Shown piece after piece: positions 1-7,947 of a stretch of DNA of 32,653 bases. Source of the DNA: CAWKEY01 sp963848675. Its GTDB lineage: Bacteria > Pseudomonadota > Gammaproteobacteria > Methylococcales > Methylomonadaceae. Made by a program: the position numbers and the translations under genes. Positions within the stretch are counted from its first letter, which is position 1. Each line of letters starts with the position of its first letter. Under the pieces are notes generated by a model. That model ran no database searches and was not told the DNA's origin. It worked only from the letters and a program-made list of their open reading frames with translations. The stretch is from assembly GCA_963848675.1 (NCBI GenBank), contig CAWKEY010000035.1, positions 1 to 32,653 on the forward strand, read 5' to 3'.

Positions 1-21
1 GTTGGAAAATAGAGGCAGGAC

Positions 22-315
22 ATGAGCGAAAGCAAACGCAAGATTTTTACCGGGGCACAAAAAGCCAAGGTTGCACTGGAAGCCATCAAGGGCACGAAGA
101 CGATCAATGAAATCGCCCAAGAGTTCGGCGTGCATCCAACCCAGGTGGGGCAATGGAAAAAGGAGTTGCTGGACAATGCTGGCAGCTTGTTTGAAGGCAA
201 GCGCGGGCCGAAGCCGGTCAATGTACAGAACGACCCAAACCGGTTGTACGCCAAGATAGGACAACTGAACATGGAGCTGGACTGGCTTAAAAAAAAGTCT
301 GGGCTCAGCCTGTAG
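22..315 (+). CDS. IS3-family transposase OrfA
   Basis: This 97-residue protein is the DNA-binding half of an IS3 transposase. Residues 10-55 form a helix-turn-helix region with the typical NEIAQEFGVHPTQVGQWKKE pattern, which would recognise the element's terminal repeats. The C-terminal part is a leucine-zipper-like helix (IGQLNMELDWLKKK) expected to mediate multimerisation. A run of A bases near its end allows -1 frameshifting into orfB. ATG at 22 follows AGGCAGGAC, a reasonable ribosome site. The length is normal for OrfA. The protein is intact, but its OrfB partner is disrupted. Confidence 0.9.
   Translation: MSESKRKIFTGAQKAKVALEAIKGTKTINEIAQEFGVHPTQVGQWKKELLDNAGSLFEGKRGPKPVNVQNDPNRLYAKIGQLNMELDWLKKKSGLSL
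291..297 (+). promoter_or_regulatory. Programmed -1 ribosomal frameshift site (A AAA AAG)
   Basis: In the orfA frame the codons are AAA (289-291), AAA (292-294) and AAG (295-297), so positions 291-297 form the canonical slippery heptamer A_AAA_AAG. Slipping back one base enters the orfB frame, which is open through VWAQPVEARQSWLVPGDKM and onward. This is the standard way IS3 elements make the OrfAB fusion transposase. No 3' stimulatory structure was worked out. Confidence 0.8.
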
Positions 316-709
316 AGGCGCGTCAGTCCTGGCTAGTGCCCGGTGACAAGATGGCGCTATCAAGGCAATGCAAACTGCTCGCTGTTACGCGCTCAGTCGT
401 ATATGCGCAGACCACGCGTCGACAGAAAGACGTTGCTGAGAGCGAGCGCGTATTATTGCAACTGCTGGATGAAGAGTACACAAGGCATCCGTTTTATGGC
501 TCACGGCGGATGACCCAATACCTCTGTGGACTGGGGTACGCGGTCAATCGCAAGCGGGTACAGCGCTTGATGCAAACGTTAGGCTTGGCCGGCATGGCTC
601 CCGGTCCCGCTACCAGCAAGCCGCATCCACAGCATACGGTTTATCCGTACCTGTTACGGGGCGTCGACATCAGCCGCCCCAATCAGGTGTGGAGTACCGA
701 CATTACTTA
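298..709 (+). pseudogene. IS3-family transposase OrfB, 5' part
   Basis: This is the N-terminal part of an IS3 OrfB. It contains the HTH_21-type region (LDEEYTRHPFYGSRRMTQYL, then NRKRVQRLMQTLGL) and runs into the integrase core up to NQVWSTDIT, which holds the first catalytic aspartate. Reading is cut by the element starting at 710; the last six bases (TACTTA) are its target duplication. Translation probably enters by frameshift from orfA rather than from the GTG at 336. The rest of the gene resumes at 2620. Confidence 0.85.
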
Positions 710-2619
710 GTGCCTGACCGATAAGTAAAATAGCTATTATATAACAACAGCTTGCAGTATAATATCAATAATGAAGATGATGACCGCACCCAACCAGCGG
801 CGCCGGGCCAAAACCTTCAAGCCATTGAAAAACAATAACAATAGAAAACGTCCCGTCAACACCAACAGGGCGGGCCCTGCCAAACCACCCAAAACTCAGG
901 GAAAACTCATGAGAGACACCTTCCCAAGCCAACAGACCATCGGCCAAGTCGACATCGCCGACATCCAGATCGACGTGCGCTCGCGGGACGACATCCCCCT
1001 GATCCTGCTCGGCCTCCAGCACATCTATTGCAGCGATGGCTTGCGGGACAAGGTCTTCGAGATCATCAAGGACATCCTGCCGACGCAAGTCGTCGACGGC
1101 CAGGCCAAAGTGGTCTCCGCCGAGTTGGGCTGCCCTGGCATGAACCAATGGACCATCCTGGTGCTGGGTTGCTTGCGCCTGTGCCTGAACGCCGACTTTG
1201 ACCGCATCCACGAGTTGGCCAACCAGCACCGCACCCTGCGGCTCATCCTTGGCATTGCCGAATGGGACGAAAAGATATTCTCCCTACAGACGCTCAAGGA
1301 CAATCTCGCCTTGTTCACGCCGGAGATCCTGGCCCGCATCAACCAGGCGGTGGTGGAGACCGGCTATGCCCTGCTCGGTAAAAAAAACAGCCCCGCGCCC
1401 GCCGCAGGCCGCTGTGACTCGTTCGTGGTGGAGACTGACGCGCACTTTCCAACCGACGTCAACCTGCTGTACGACGCCATGCGGGTGCTGCTCCAGCTGT
1501 GCGCGCAGTTCAGCGCGACCTACGATCTGAAGGGCTGGCGGCAGTTTAAGAACTGCCTGAAGAAACTCAGAAAAGCCATGCGCGTCATCCAGAAGCTCAA
1601 ACACTCCACCTCCAAGGACGCGGCCAAGCAGCAGGCCAAGGCCGAGCAGATCGCCAAGGCTCACCAGACCTTCATTAGCCTGTCGGCCGCCCACCTAAAG
1701 CGCGTCGAAGCGACCGTCGCGCAACTGGCCAGCCAGTACGCCGTCTGCGCAATGCAACTAGCCAAGCCCCGGCAATTCATCGCCCACGCCCAGCGCCAAA
1801 TCGGCCAAATCGAGCGCCGCGTGCTCAAGGGTGAGGTCATCCCGCACGATGAGAAAGTCTTCTCCCTGTTCCAGCCGCACACCGAATGGATCGTCAAGGG
1901 CAAGGCCGGGGTGCCGGTGGAGTTAGGCCTGCGCGTGGCGGTGGTGGAAAGCAAGGAGGGCTTCATCTTGCACCATCAGGTCATGGAAAAACAAACAGAC
2001 GACCAGATCGCGGTAAGCATCGTCAAGGAAACGCAACAGCACTTCCCCTCGTTCAAGGCCTGTAGCTTTGACAAGGGCTTCCACAGCCCCGCCAACCAAA
2101 CCGAGCTTAAGGCGATGCTTGACCAAGTCACCCTGCCCAAGAAAGGCAAGTGGTCTGCCAGCGATGAGGCGCGTGAGCGCGATGGCGCCTTTGTTGCCGC
2201 CCGGAAGGCGCACTCGGCCGTTGAGTCCGGCATCAACGCGCTGGAGGTGCACGGCCTGGACAAGTGCCCAGACCACGGCATCGGCGGCTTCAAGCGCTAT
2301 GTCGCCCTGGCCGTGCTGTCGCGCAACCTCCAAAAGATCGGTCAGATCAAGCGCGACGCCGAACGCGAGCGTCTGGCTCAGGAGCGGGAGCGGCTACGAC
2401 AGCGCCAGCAAAAGCTCGCCGCCTAAGTTTTTTAACCGCGGTATTGCGGCAAGACAGGCAAGCTGCGTCCGGAATCCCGAGAGCTTGCCCCTGCCGGATG
2501 GATTGCAAGCTTTTTAGTCGATAAGCACCACAAGAAAGCCGTTAGCCTTCCAGCTTCCGCGTGAATTTTGGCACCTTTTGCTGTGAGGGCGGTTATTTTT
2601 GGCTTTTTCGGTCAGGCAC
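710..2619 (+). mobile_element. ISNCY-like insertion sequence (ISDol1-type), intact copy
   Basis: The element is bounded by inverted repeats GTGCCTGACCGA (710-721) and TCGGTCAGGCAC (2608-2619) and flanked by a direct repeat TACTTA (704-709 and 2620-2625). Removing the element and one TACTTA restores the IS3 orfB frame exactly (STDIT-YIRLP). It carries one transposase gene. A 1903-bp sister copy lies inverted at 23363-25265. Family assignment rests on the transposase pattern, element size and 6-bp duplication as I remember them for the ISDol1 type, so it is less certain than the boundaries. Confidence 0.88.
771..2426 (+). CDS. ISNCY-like DDE transposase
   Basis: This 551-residue transposase has an apparent DDE triad. 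The first D lies in FVVETDAHFPTDVNLL (about residues 220-235), the second in ACSFDKGFHSPANQTEL (about 428-445), and E in AHSAVESGINALEVHGLD (about 479-496). Between the first two lies a long, charged, helical insertion (about 255-345), followed by SLFQPHTEWIVKGKAG, a block typical of this group. The C terminus is an Arg/Glu/Gln-rich helix. The first 46 residues are very basic and Asn-rich. An ATG at 909 has a better ribosome site (AGGGA seven bases upstream) and would give 505 residues, so the true start is open. The frame is intact, unlike the sister copy. Confidence 0.85.
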   Translation: MKMMTAPNQRRRAKTFKPLKNNNNRKRPVNTNRAGPAKPPKTQGKLMRDTFPSQQTIGQVDIADIQIDVRSRDDIPLILLGLQHIYCSDGLRDKVFEIIKDILPTQVVDGQAKVVSAELGCPGMNQWTILVLGCLRLCLNADFDRIHELANQHRTLRLILGIAEWDEKIFSLQTLKDNLALFTPEILARINQAVVETGYALLGKKNSPAPAAGRCDSFVVETDAHFPTDVNLLYDAMRVLLQLCAQFSATYDLKGWRQFKNCLKKLRKAMRVIQKLKHSTSKDAAKQQAKAEQIAKAHQTFISLSAAHLKRVEATVAQLASQYAVCAMQLAKPRQFIAHAQRQIGQIERRVLKGEVIPHDEKVFSLFQPHTEWIVKGKAGVPVELGLRVAVVESKEGFILHHQVMEKQTDDQIAVSIVKETQQHFPSFKACSFDKGFHSPANQTELKAMLDQVTLPKKGKWSASDEARERDGAFVAARKAHSAVESGINALEVHGLDKCPDHGIGGFKRYVALAVLSRNLQKIGQIKRDAERERLAQERERLRQRQQKLAA

Positions 2620-3184
2620 TACTTATATTCGGCTGCCGCGCGGTTTTGTCTATCTGGTGGCGATTATCGACTGGTACAGCCGCAAGGTCCTGGCATGGCG
2701 GTTGTCGAATACCATGGATGCGGGATTTTGTGTGGACTGTCTGGAAGAAGCCCTTAAGGTCTACGGGACACCGGGGATCTTCAATACCGACCAGGGCTCA
2801 CAATTCACCAGTGATGCCTTCACTGGCGTATTGATCAAAAACGAGGTCAAGATCAGCATGGATGGACGAGGTCGGGCACTGGACAACATCTTTGTCGAGC
2901 GGCTGTGGCGAACGGTGAAATATGAAGAAGTGTATTTGAAACAGCACAACAGCATGCAGGACTTGCTGATAGGCTTGACGCAGTACTTCCTGTTTTATAA
3001 CCAGGAACGACGGCATCAAGCGTTAGGCTACAAAACACCCGATGTCGTGTACCAGACGGCCACGGGCGGCGGAGCTACGATTGTGGATAAATTTAACAGT
3101 ACAAAGGACACAGCAGTCCCCGTACAGAAAGACTGGGACAGCGCCATTCAGCTGGAGTGTGAACAGGGCTCTATCTTAAACTAA
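2620..3184 (+). pseudogene. IS3-family transposase OrfB, 3' part
   Basis: This is the C-terminal remainder of the orfB interrupted at 709. It continues with YIRLPRGFVYLVAIIDWYSR, then FNTDQGSQFTS with the second catalytic aspartate, and NIFVERLWRTVKYEEVYL with the catalytic glutamate. NQERRHQALGYKTPDVVY is the usual IS3 C-terminal signature. The stop is at 3184, 29 bases before the proposed right end of the element. It has no start codon of its own that would give a functional enzyme. Confidence 0.85.
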
Positions 3185-3213
3185 GCGATAATTTGTCTGG
3201 ACAATGGGGTCCA

Positions 3214-3402
3214 CTTTATACCACCGATATTAAAAACCGTTAACTTACCCACTTTATCGGCGCTCGCAAAAGTTGTTTTTAGTTCAGCAAATGAATCAAA
3301 ACCGTGCTGCTTCATCTCCTTATACCAATGCTCTAATGCCGTAGCCGTTTCGGGGTATAACTCGGCAAAATCGTTTAATCTTTTTCGGGTGATGATATGC
3401 AT
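3214..3402 (-). pseudogene. HigB-family toxin, 3'-truncated by IS3 insertion
   Basis: The 63 residues starting MHIITRKRLNDFAELYPETA and running through ALEHWYKEMKQHGFDSF and ASADKVGKLTVFNIGG match the N-terminal two thirds of HigB-type mRNA interferases of the RelE fold, which cleave translated mRNA. The family normally continues NIGGNKYRL... for about 35 more residues; here the IS3 right end follows NIGGIK. A higA antitoxin gene normally lies downstream of higB and would sit beyond the IS element, outside the window. The catalytic C terminus is missing, so no activity is expected. Confidence 0.7.
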
Positions 3403-3442
3403 GGTGAATATTCCGCAGGCCATCTGCTTTTGTAGGATAAAC

Positions 3443-3472
3443 GTTGGGTTGCCAAGCAGCAGGCAACCCAAC
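3443..3472. repeat. Perfect 11-bp hairpin
   Basis: GTTGGGTTGCC (3443-3453) and GGCAACCCAAC (3462-3472) are exact inverted copies with an 8-base loop. The site lies between the M48 protease gene and the higB remnant, both on the minus strand. There is no run of T after it on the minus strand, so it looks more like a dispersed intergenic palindrome than a terminator. Confidence 0.6.
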
Positions 3473-3554
3473 CTACCCGGCTGCCCGCAGTTAAGCCGAC
3501 CTATTGAGCTTCTTGACGGCACAAGACTCTTTCCAGTCAGCTTGGGTTTTCTTC

Positions 3555-4364
3555 TCACCAAGCCGCTGACTCGCCAGCTAAAATGCGTTTGATTTTTAAA
3601 AATTCTTCCGAACTTCCCGCTAATACCGGCGGCATAGTAGTGACAGCCTGCTCCAGAGATTGAAGCCGATTAGTATCCAGTAAATGTCCCCTATTGCCCA
3701 AAGGCAAGCGCCGGGTCACTTCCAGCATGGCGCGGGCATTGAAACCGCCAGCCTGAAGTATCGATAAGGCGATTTGGTCGGCTTGCTGTTCCTTAACGGG
3801 ATCGATGATCTGTGTCATTGAGCCGACGCCCGCGCGGTAGTGCTGAGTATCCGGCGCAGTGAAAATGTCGAACAGTCCATCGTAAGGACTGGATGGGGAT
3901 TGCTCGCAGAAATGTCCGGCCAATTCATGCCCCAACTCGTGCGCCAGAATAGCGGCCAATTCGGATTCATTTTGTGCGAGGTTTAGCGCACCCTCCGTGA
4001 CAAACACATAACCGCCGCCTATCGAAAATGCGTTCGGCGCGAGATTGCGAACCACCGAAAACCGCCAAGAAATCGTGCGTCTATCACGAGTCAACTGGGC
4101 GAGCCGAACGCCCAGTTTTTGCACATACTGGGTGACTGCATCGCTACTGCCACGCATTGGCCATTCGTTTTCGATGCGCTGGAGAGACATGTCCGCAGAT
4201 TGCTGTTCTCCGGGACAGAGCAACGAAGGATAATCAGCTTGAGCTTTAACCGCAACCAGTAACAGAAGTGGCGCGAGAGTTAAAATCACACTCCACTTCT
4301 GTACTCTTTGTTGACAATATAGGCTTCGTTTAAGAACCAACGACAAACACCGCAGTACGAACAT
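3555..4364 (-). CDS. M48-family metalloprotease, exported
   Basis: This is a zinc peptidase of the M48 (Ste24/HtpX/BepA-like) family, probably acting in the periplasm. The HExxH motif is in LAAILAHELGHELAGHF, and the third ligand is expected in PVKEQQADQIALSIL. A hydrophobic stretch (WSVILTLAPLLLLVAVKAQA) before DYPSLLCPG looks like a signal peptide. The reading frame is open far into the upstream gene. I chose the ATG at 4364, which overlaps the preceding lipoprotein gene by 35 bases; TTG at 4340 is an alternative, and the n-region is long in either case. Coupling to the lipoprotein gene suggests a common transcript. Proteins of this family often handle misfolded envelope proteins, but its substrate here is unknown. 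Confidence 0.8.
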   Translation of the reverse strand: MFVLRCLSLVLKRSLYCQQRVQKWSVILTLAPLLLLVAVKAQADYPSLLCPGEQQSADMSLQRIENEWPMRGSSDAVTQYVQKLGVRLAQLTRDRRTISWRFSVVRNLAPNAFSIGGGYVFVTEGALNLAQNESELAAILAHELGHELAGHFCEQSPSSPYDGLFDIFTAPDTQHYRAGVGSMTQIIDPVKEQQADQIALSILQAGGFNARAMLEVTRRLPLGNRGHLLDTNRLQSLEQAVTTMPPVLAGSSEEFLKIKRILAGESAAW

Positions 4365-5799
4365 CATAACTTGTGCCAGCCTGCACTTTTTGTTCAATAA
4401 CATAGGTTCCAGACGGCATTTTGGCAGGTATCTTAAAATCGACCTCCGAGATACTACCACCCAGCGAGCGGCTTACTGATTCCTCGATCAGCGTTGTTAG
4501 AGCTTTGCCATCCTTTTTAAGTACCATAACTTCCTGAACATTGATACTCTTAGATCCTTTCGGTGCCATGACCGAATAATCCATAGCGATTTTTAGGGTA
4601 TCGCCAGCTCTCACCATTTCGGGGGAAGCGGTGGAATTCCGGATTTTAACTTCGGTATTCTTAGTAGGCCGGGTATAGCCATAGATTTTTTGATCCTGCT
4701 CAACAGTTCGAGTTTGAGCGGAGTGGTAGAAGATATCGGGTCGCGCCTTGGTGAGGATTTGCTTCGATGCATTCTGTTTCTCGATCCGGGCAAGCGCTGT
4801 TGCAATTCTGTTGTCCGGCTTGGGAGACAGCTTATCGGCACGGATAAAATAGTCACGGGCAGTCACTTCATTACCGGATGATTCTTCGCACAGGCCAATA
4901 TTGTAAAGCAGGGGAACGTAATCATTCTCGATAGGCTCCAGCTCTTTCCATATCTCACACGCCCGGTCCATGCGCCCAGCCTTGGCGAATTCAAACCCAC
5001 TGGCAAATTTTGGAGCCGATTGCTTTGACCGCATTTCCCCGTCATCATCCATAACTTCTGCGAAAACACGACTCTCGACGGGAGCAAGGGCAACCCGAAT
5101 TTGTTCAAGCACGTCCCTACGCGCCTGCGCCAGCAAACCTGTGCCATCGGCTAATGGTTGTTGACTGTCAGAGCAGCCTTTGTCGGATGCTGATCCTTTT
5201 AACCTATCAGAAAATATTGACCTGCTCGTTGCCGCCTCTAATAGGCGTGGCACAAACTCAAACGCGGCATCACGATTAATGCAGTTAACCGTATAATGTG
5301 ACCACGCTATGCAGTCTTCACCGACCGGTTTGCCCTTTTTGTTGTAGCGTATCCGTGACTGAGCGCATTGCGATCTTTGTTCTTGATAAGGACTATCGTT
5401 ACTATCGGAGCGCACAATACTTCCAAGAAATATGCCATCCGCCTTCAAGGATGAGCTTACCGACTTAACCACATCTGGACGAGTCAGATCCTTGAAAGAA
5501 CGCTTCTTGGTTTTTAGTGCCGAAGCCGTTTCCTGCACCGGGACAATTTCAAAGTAAGGCTTGCCTTGAATAGTTACCGACGTAAGGAGATTGCCAACAT
5601 CGTTCACAAATCCAGCTGCCTCATTGGGGTTTCCTTCAAACTCGCCCATCGCTATGCGCTTCAATTTGAGGGCCTCCGCGACGGAGGGCGGCTGCACAAC
5701 TGTCATTTGTACCTTCGGACCGGCACAGCCAAGCAGCGCCGCGCCAAACACCATAGCGATCGCGCGGGTGATCATTCTTACGGGAGCATCATAAGTCAT
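4330..5799 (-). CDS. Large lipoprotein with TPR-like segment and shared C-terminal domain
   Basis: This 489-residue predicted lipoprotein has a signal peptide ending ALLGC, with lipidated Cys25. Residues 40-240 resemble envelope proteins of the CsgG/curli-assembly or LPP20 type (KRIAMGEFEG..., KADGIFLGSIV), an impression only. Residues 275-345 look like tetratricopeptide helices (FAKAGRMDRACEIWKELEP, VPLLYNIGLCEESSGNEVTARDYF). Residues 360-489 are a beta-rich domain closely matching the C terminus of the 6054-6659 product. ATG at 5799 is preceded by AGGAAG at good spacing. A terminator at 5981-6018 separates it from the upstream lipoprotein gene, so it likely has its own promoter in 5800-5980. 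Function unknown. Confidence 0.8.
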   Translation of the reverse strand: MTYDAPVRMITRAIAMVFGAALLGCAGPKVQMTVVQPPSVAEALKLKRIAMGEFEGNPNEAAGFVNDVGNLLTSVTIQGKPYFEIVPVQETASALKTKKRSFKDLTRPDVVKSVSSSLKADGIFLGSIVRSDSNDSPYQEQRSQCAQSRIRYNKKGKPVGEDCIAWSHYTVNCINRDAAFEFVPRLLEAATSRSIFSDRLKGSASDKGCSDSQQPLADGTGLLAQARRDVLEQIRVALAPVESRVFAEVMDDDGEMRSKQSAPKFASGFEFAKAGRMDRACEIWKELEPIENDYVPLLYNIGLCEESSGNEVTARDYFIRADKLSPKPDNRIATALARIEKQNASKQILTKARPDIFYHSAQTRTVEQDQKIYGYTRPTKNTEVKIRNSTASPEMVRAGDTLKIAMDYSVMAPKGSKSINVQEVMVLKKDGKALTTLIEESVSRSLGGSISEVDFKIPAKMPSGTYVIEQKVQAGTSYDVRTAVFVVGS

Positions 5800-5849
5800 C
5801 GAACTTCCTCATTTCCGTGGCAATGCGATTAATGTGCTGGTTCTGCAGA

Positions 5850-5890
5850 TTGTGCCACCCTGGCACAAGCCGTTAGCCCGGTGACCGGGC
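5850..5890. promoter_or_regulatory. Two adjacent palindromes upstream of the large lipoprotein gene
   Basis: TTGTGCCA-CCC-TGGCACAA (5850-5868) is a perfect 8-bp inverted repeat. GCCCGGTGACCGGGC (5876-5890) follows a few bases away. Both lie 50-90 bases upstream of the ATG at 5799, where a promoter or operator is expected because the preceding gene ends in a terminator. They could be protein-binding operators or part of a 5' leader hairpin. No regulator can be named. Confidence 0.4.
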
Positions 5891-5980
5891 AGACCAAAGT
5901 GGATAATTTTAAGCTTTGAGTTTTTCATAAAGTTGCGCTCTGTTCTGGATGTGCCTTGAGTTTCTCAGGGAAACACCGCC

Positions 5981-6018
5981 CAATAAAAAGCGGCATCAGC
6001 GTCAAACGTGATGCCGCT
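5981..6018 (-). terminator. Intrinsic terminator after the glycine-zipper lipoprotein gene
   Basis: On the minus strand AGCGGCATCA (6018-6009) pairs perfectly with TGATGCCGCT (5998-5989) around a 10-base loop, followed by TTTTATTG. It begins 36 bases after the stop codon at 6054. This is a textbook Rho-independent terminator and marks a transcript end inside the cluster. Confidence 0.85.
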
Positions 6019-6053
6019 ATTGAATGTGTCTCAGGTGAAGCCATCAATGTTGT

Positions 6054-6659
6054 CTAGGAACCCACGACGAATACTGCCGGGCGGACATCGTAACTGGTGC
6101 CCGCCTGCACTTTTTGTTCGATGACATAAGTGCCGGGCGGCATGTTGGCCGGGATCTTAAAATCGACTTCAGAGCTGCCGCCACCCAAAGGCCTGGTTAC
6201 AGGACGCTCGCTGAGCGATTTTAGAACTTTGCCATCCTGTTTAAGCACCATGGTTTCCTGGACATTAACATCCGCGGTACCTTTGGGCGCCATGACCGAA
6301 TAATCCATGCCGATTTTTAGCGTGTCGCCGGCTTTAACGATTTCGGGGACAGCGGTGGCATTGCGGATTTTAACTTCGGTAGTGTTTACGGGTGCGGTAT
6401 AACCATAAATTTGCTGATCCTCCTGAACAGTCCGTGTTTGCTTGGAATGGTAGTTATAAATACCGATCCCGGCAATTAAAGCACAGCCTGCTCCCGCTCC
6501 GGCGCCAATTCCCGCATTTTTCGTCAGCACCCCGGTTAATATACCAACACCCGCGCAGCCCAGGGCGGCGAGACCCGCCGATTGCTCCATGGTAGCGCAG
6601 CCGGTCAGCAGGGTTCCCGAGCAGACGAAAGCAATGATTTTTAATTTTGGCTTTTTCAT
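6054..6659 (-). CDS. Glycine-zipper lipoprotein with shared C-terminal domain
   Basis: This 201-residue predicted outer-membrane-type lipoprotein starts at the ATG at 6659, which has AGGAG five bases upstream. The signal peptide ends LLTGC with lipidated Cys21. Residues 29-67 are a glycine-zipper segment (GLAALGCAGVGILTG, NAGIGAGAGAGCALIAGIGIY) of the kind that packs into or across a membrane. Residues 75-201 are the beta-rich domain (VKAGDTLKIGMDYSVMAPKG ... GTYVIEQKVQAGTSYDVR) nearly identical in pattern to residues 360-489 of the neighbouring large lipoprotein. It follows the vWA gene by 23 bases and is probably cotranscribed with it. Function unknown. Confidence 0.82.
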   Translation of the reverse strand: MKKPKLKIIAFVCSGTLLTGCATMEQSAGLAALGCAGVGILTGVLTKNAGIGAGAGAGCALIAGIGIYNYHSKQTRTVQEDQQIYGYTAPVNTTEVKIRNATAVPEIVKAGDTLKIGMDYSVMAPKGTADVNVQETMVLKQDGKVLKSLSERPVTRPLGGGSSEVDFKIPANMPPGTYVIEQKVQAGTSYDVRPAVFVVGS

Positions 6660-6682
6660 ATCGACTCCTAGCAAAAAGCATT

Positions 6683-7714
6683 CTAGGGAGCTGCAGGTTT
6701 GTCAAAATAAGGCGTTGCACCTTGAGGAAGCGCTGGAAAGTAGCCTTCCATCGCTTGTAGTTGTTGCACTACCGCGGGAACCGGAGGCGCTTCAATAGCT
6801 TCCATCTTGGCATTTTCATAATAGAATTTTCCGCTACCGGAAGGATACTCCACGCCCACTTTTATGGCATGTTCTTCGCCATCGACCGGTATCACCGAGC
6901 GGAACGTCACTACGTAATCGCTTTGGATGATATTTTGAATTTGCTCGACTGTCTGTTGCATACGATCTACGGCATCACCAATCAAATAGTAAATACCGAA
7001 CGAGTTTTTGGAAAGTGATTCCAGATTTTTGAAATGCTTACTTTGTTTCGTATAAGCCAGTGAGTAAACCGGTACTGGAATATTCAGAGAGGTAATACGG
7101 CCATTCAGCTCTTCACGAGATAACGCGCTGCCTTCATCGAAACCATCCGAAAACACCACTATAGAACACGATACGATATAGTTTTCGGCACTCGGCGTTA
7201 CCGAGCCCTGTGCCGACATGCCGCACATTTGCATGGCCGCACCGATACTGTCATAGATGCGGCTTTTGTTACCGTCCGCTTTGACATCCACCAGTCTGCG
7301 TCCCAGTGCGCCGGGATCCCTTTCGAATTCAGAGACAACATCATAGCCCGTTTTGGTGTCCCGTATGGACAGAATAGCCACTTCGTCCTGAGGGCGCTTG
7401 CTGTCGATATACCGCACGGCGGCTTTTAAAGCCGTCATGAACGGTGCTCCCGCCATGGATTTGCTGGCATCCAGCACCAATACCGAACGGGTGGCTTCCT
7501 GACGCTGTCTGATCGAATTGATTTGATATTGGCGTTTCATCGGATCATAGGCTTTTCCCTTAACCATGAGACCGATATTCATGGCGTTCAAATTGACAAG
7601 CGGCTGCTGATTTTGGTCGAAAGTGCGGAAATACACCTGAACGTAGGGATATAAACCTGAATTTACCCGGTAAATCTTCAGGCCGTATGCACCGGGATCG
7701 GCGCTCCCATGCAT
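6683..7714 (-). CDS. von Willebrand factor A domain protein (export signal in another frame)
   Basis: This is a 343-residue vWA protein. The metal-ion-dependent adhesion site is visible: DASKS at about residues 82-86, SRIYDSIG near 163, and VVFSDGFDEG near 200. Such domains bind protein partners through a metal ion. The N-terminal part (LKIYRVNSGLYPYVQVYFRT) matches the start of exported vWA proteins just after their signal peptide, but here a perfect-looking signal peptide lies immediately upstream in a different frame (7715-7829). Either this ATG (MHGSAD) is a real internal start giving a cytoplasmic form, or a one-base indel in the DNA or the assembly has broken the gene. The frame is otherwise clean. 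It lies directly upstream of the glycine-zipper lipoprotein gene. Confidence 0.8.
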   Translation of the reverse strand: MHGSADPGAYGLKIYRVNSGLYPYVQVYFRTFDQNQQPLVNLNAMNIGLMVKGKAYDPMKRQYQINSIRQRQEATRSVLVLDASKSMAGAPFMTALKAAVRYIDSKRPQDEVAILSIRDTKTGYDVVSEFERDPGALGRRLVDVKADGNKSRIYDSIGAAMQMCGMSAQGSVTPSAENYIVSCSIVVFSDGFDEGSALSREELNGRITSLNIPVPVYSLAYTKQSKHFKNLESLSKNSFGIYYLIGDAVDRMQQTVEQIQNIIQSDYVVTFRSVIPVDGEEHAIKVGVEYPSGSGKFYYENAKMEAIEAPPVPAVVQQLQAMEGYFPALPQGATPYFDKPAAP

Positions 7715-7829
7715 AAGAGGCTGATGACACCGACAACAGAAACAGGCCGGTTATGAGTGTGAAAAAAAGTCTGATTTTATGGATATTCGAAACATGATCT
7801 ATGTTTTGTGGCTGTTTATGTCTTAACAT
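7715..7829 (-). other. Signal-peptide-coding 5' part of the vWA gene, out of frame
   Basis: ATG at 7829 has CAGGGG seven bases upstream and starts MLRHKQPQNI..., followed by a basic stretch, the hydrophobic segment RLFFTLITGLFLLSVSSASYA and a likely cleavage site after SYA. Downstream this frame gives a Ser/Arg-rich sequence unlike any vWA protein, while the correct continuation (GSADPGAYGLKIYRV) is one base away. The frames must be joined between about 7713 and 7745, because the vWA frame has a TAA stop just upstream of that. Confidence 0.65.
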
Positions 7830-7947
7830 CTTGTTCCCCTGTTTTTACGTGCTTGTTATGAAAAATATCTTTATTTGATGGCCGATGATCCGGCCGTTAC
7901 ATTTGCCTTGCCAATACAGAAAACTTATCGATTTGCTTCAAAAAACG

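Larger units (their letters stand above)
1..3213 (+). mobile_element. IS3-family element, left end outside window, interrupted by another IS
   Basis: orfA and orfB have the IS3 arrangement: a helix-turn-helix orfA, then a DDE integrase-type orfB in the -1 frame. The right end is placed at 3213 because TGGGGTCCA ends with the CA expected of IS3 termini and because a higB-like reading frame on the other strand resumes immediately after it. The left inverted repeat lies before base 1, so the target duplication cannot be checked. A second element (710-2619) sits inside orfB, so this copy can no longer make a full transposase. Confidence 0.8.

Noticed and set aside
1284..2333. Antisense open frames within the ISNCY-like transposase (also mirrored at 23655-25210)
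   Set aside because: They are GC-driven shadows of the transposase gene, seen equally in both copies, with no ribosome sites or recognisable domains.
3403..3561. N-terminal extension of the higB-like frame
   Set aside because: The residues before MHIIT are coded by a hairpin-containing intergenic stretch and are unlike HigB, which starts at this Met.
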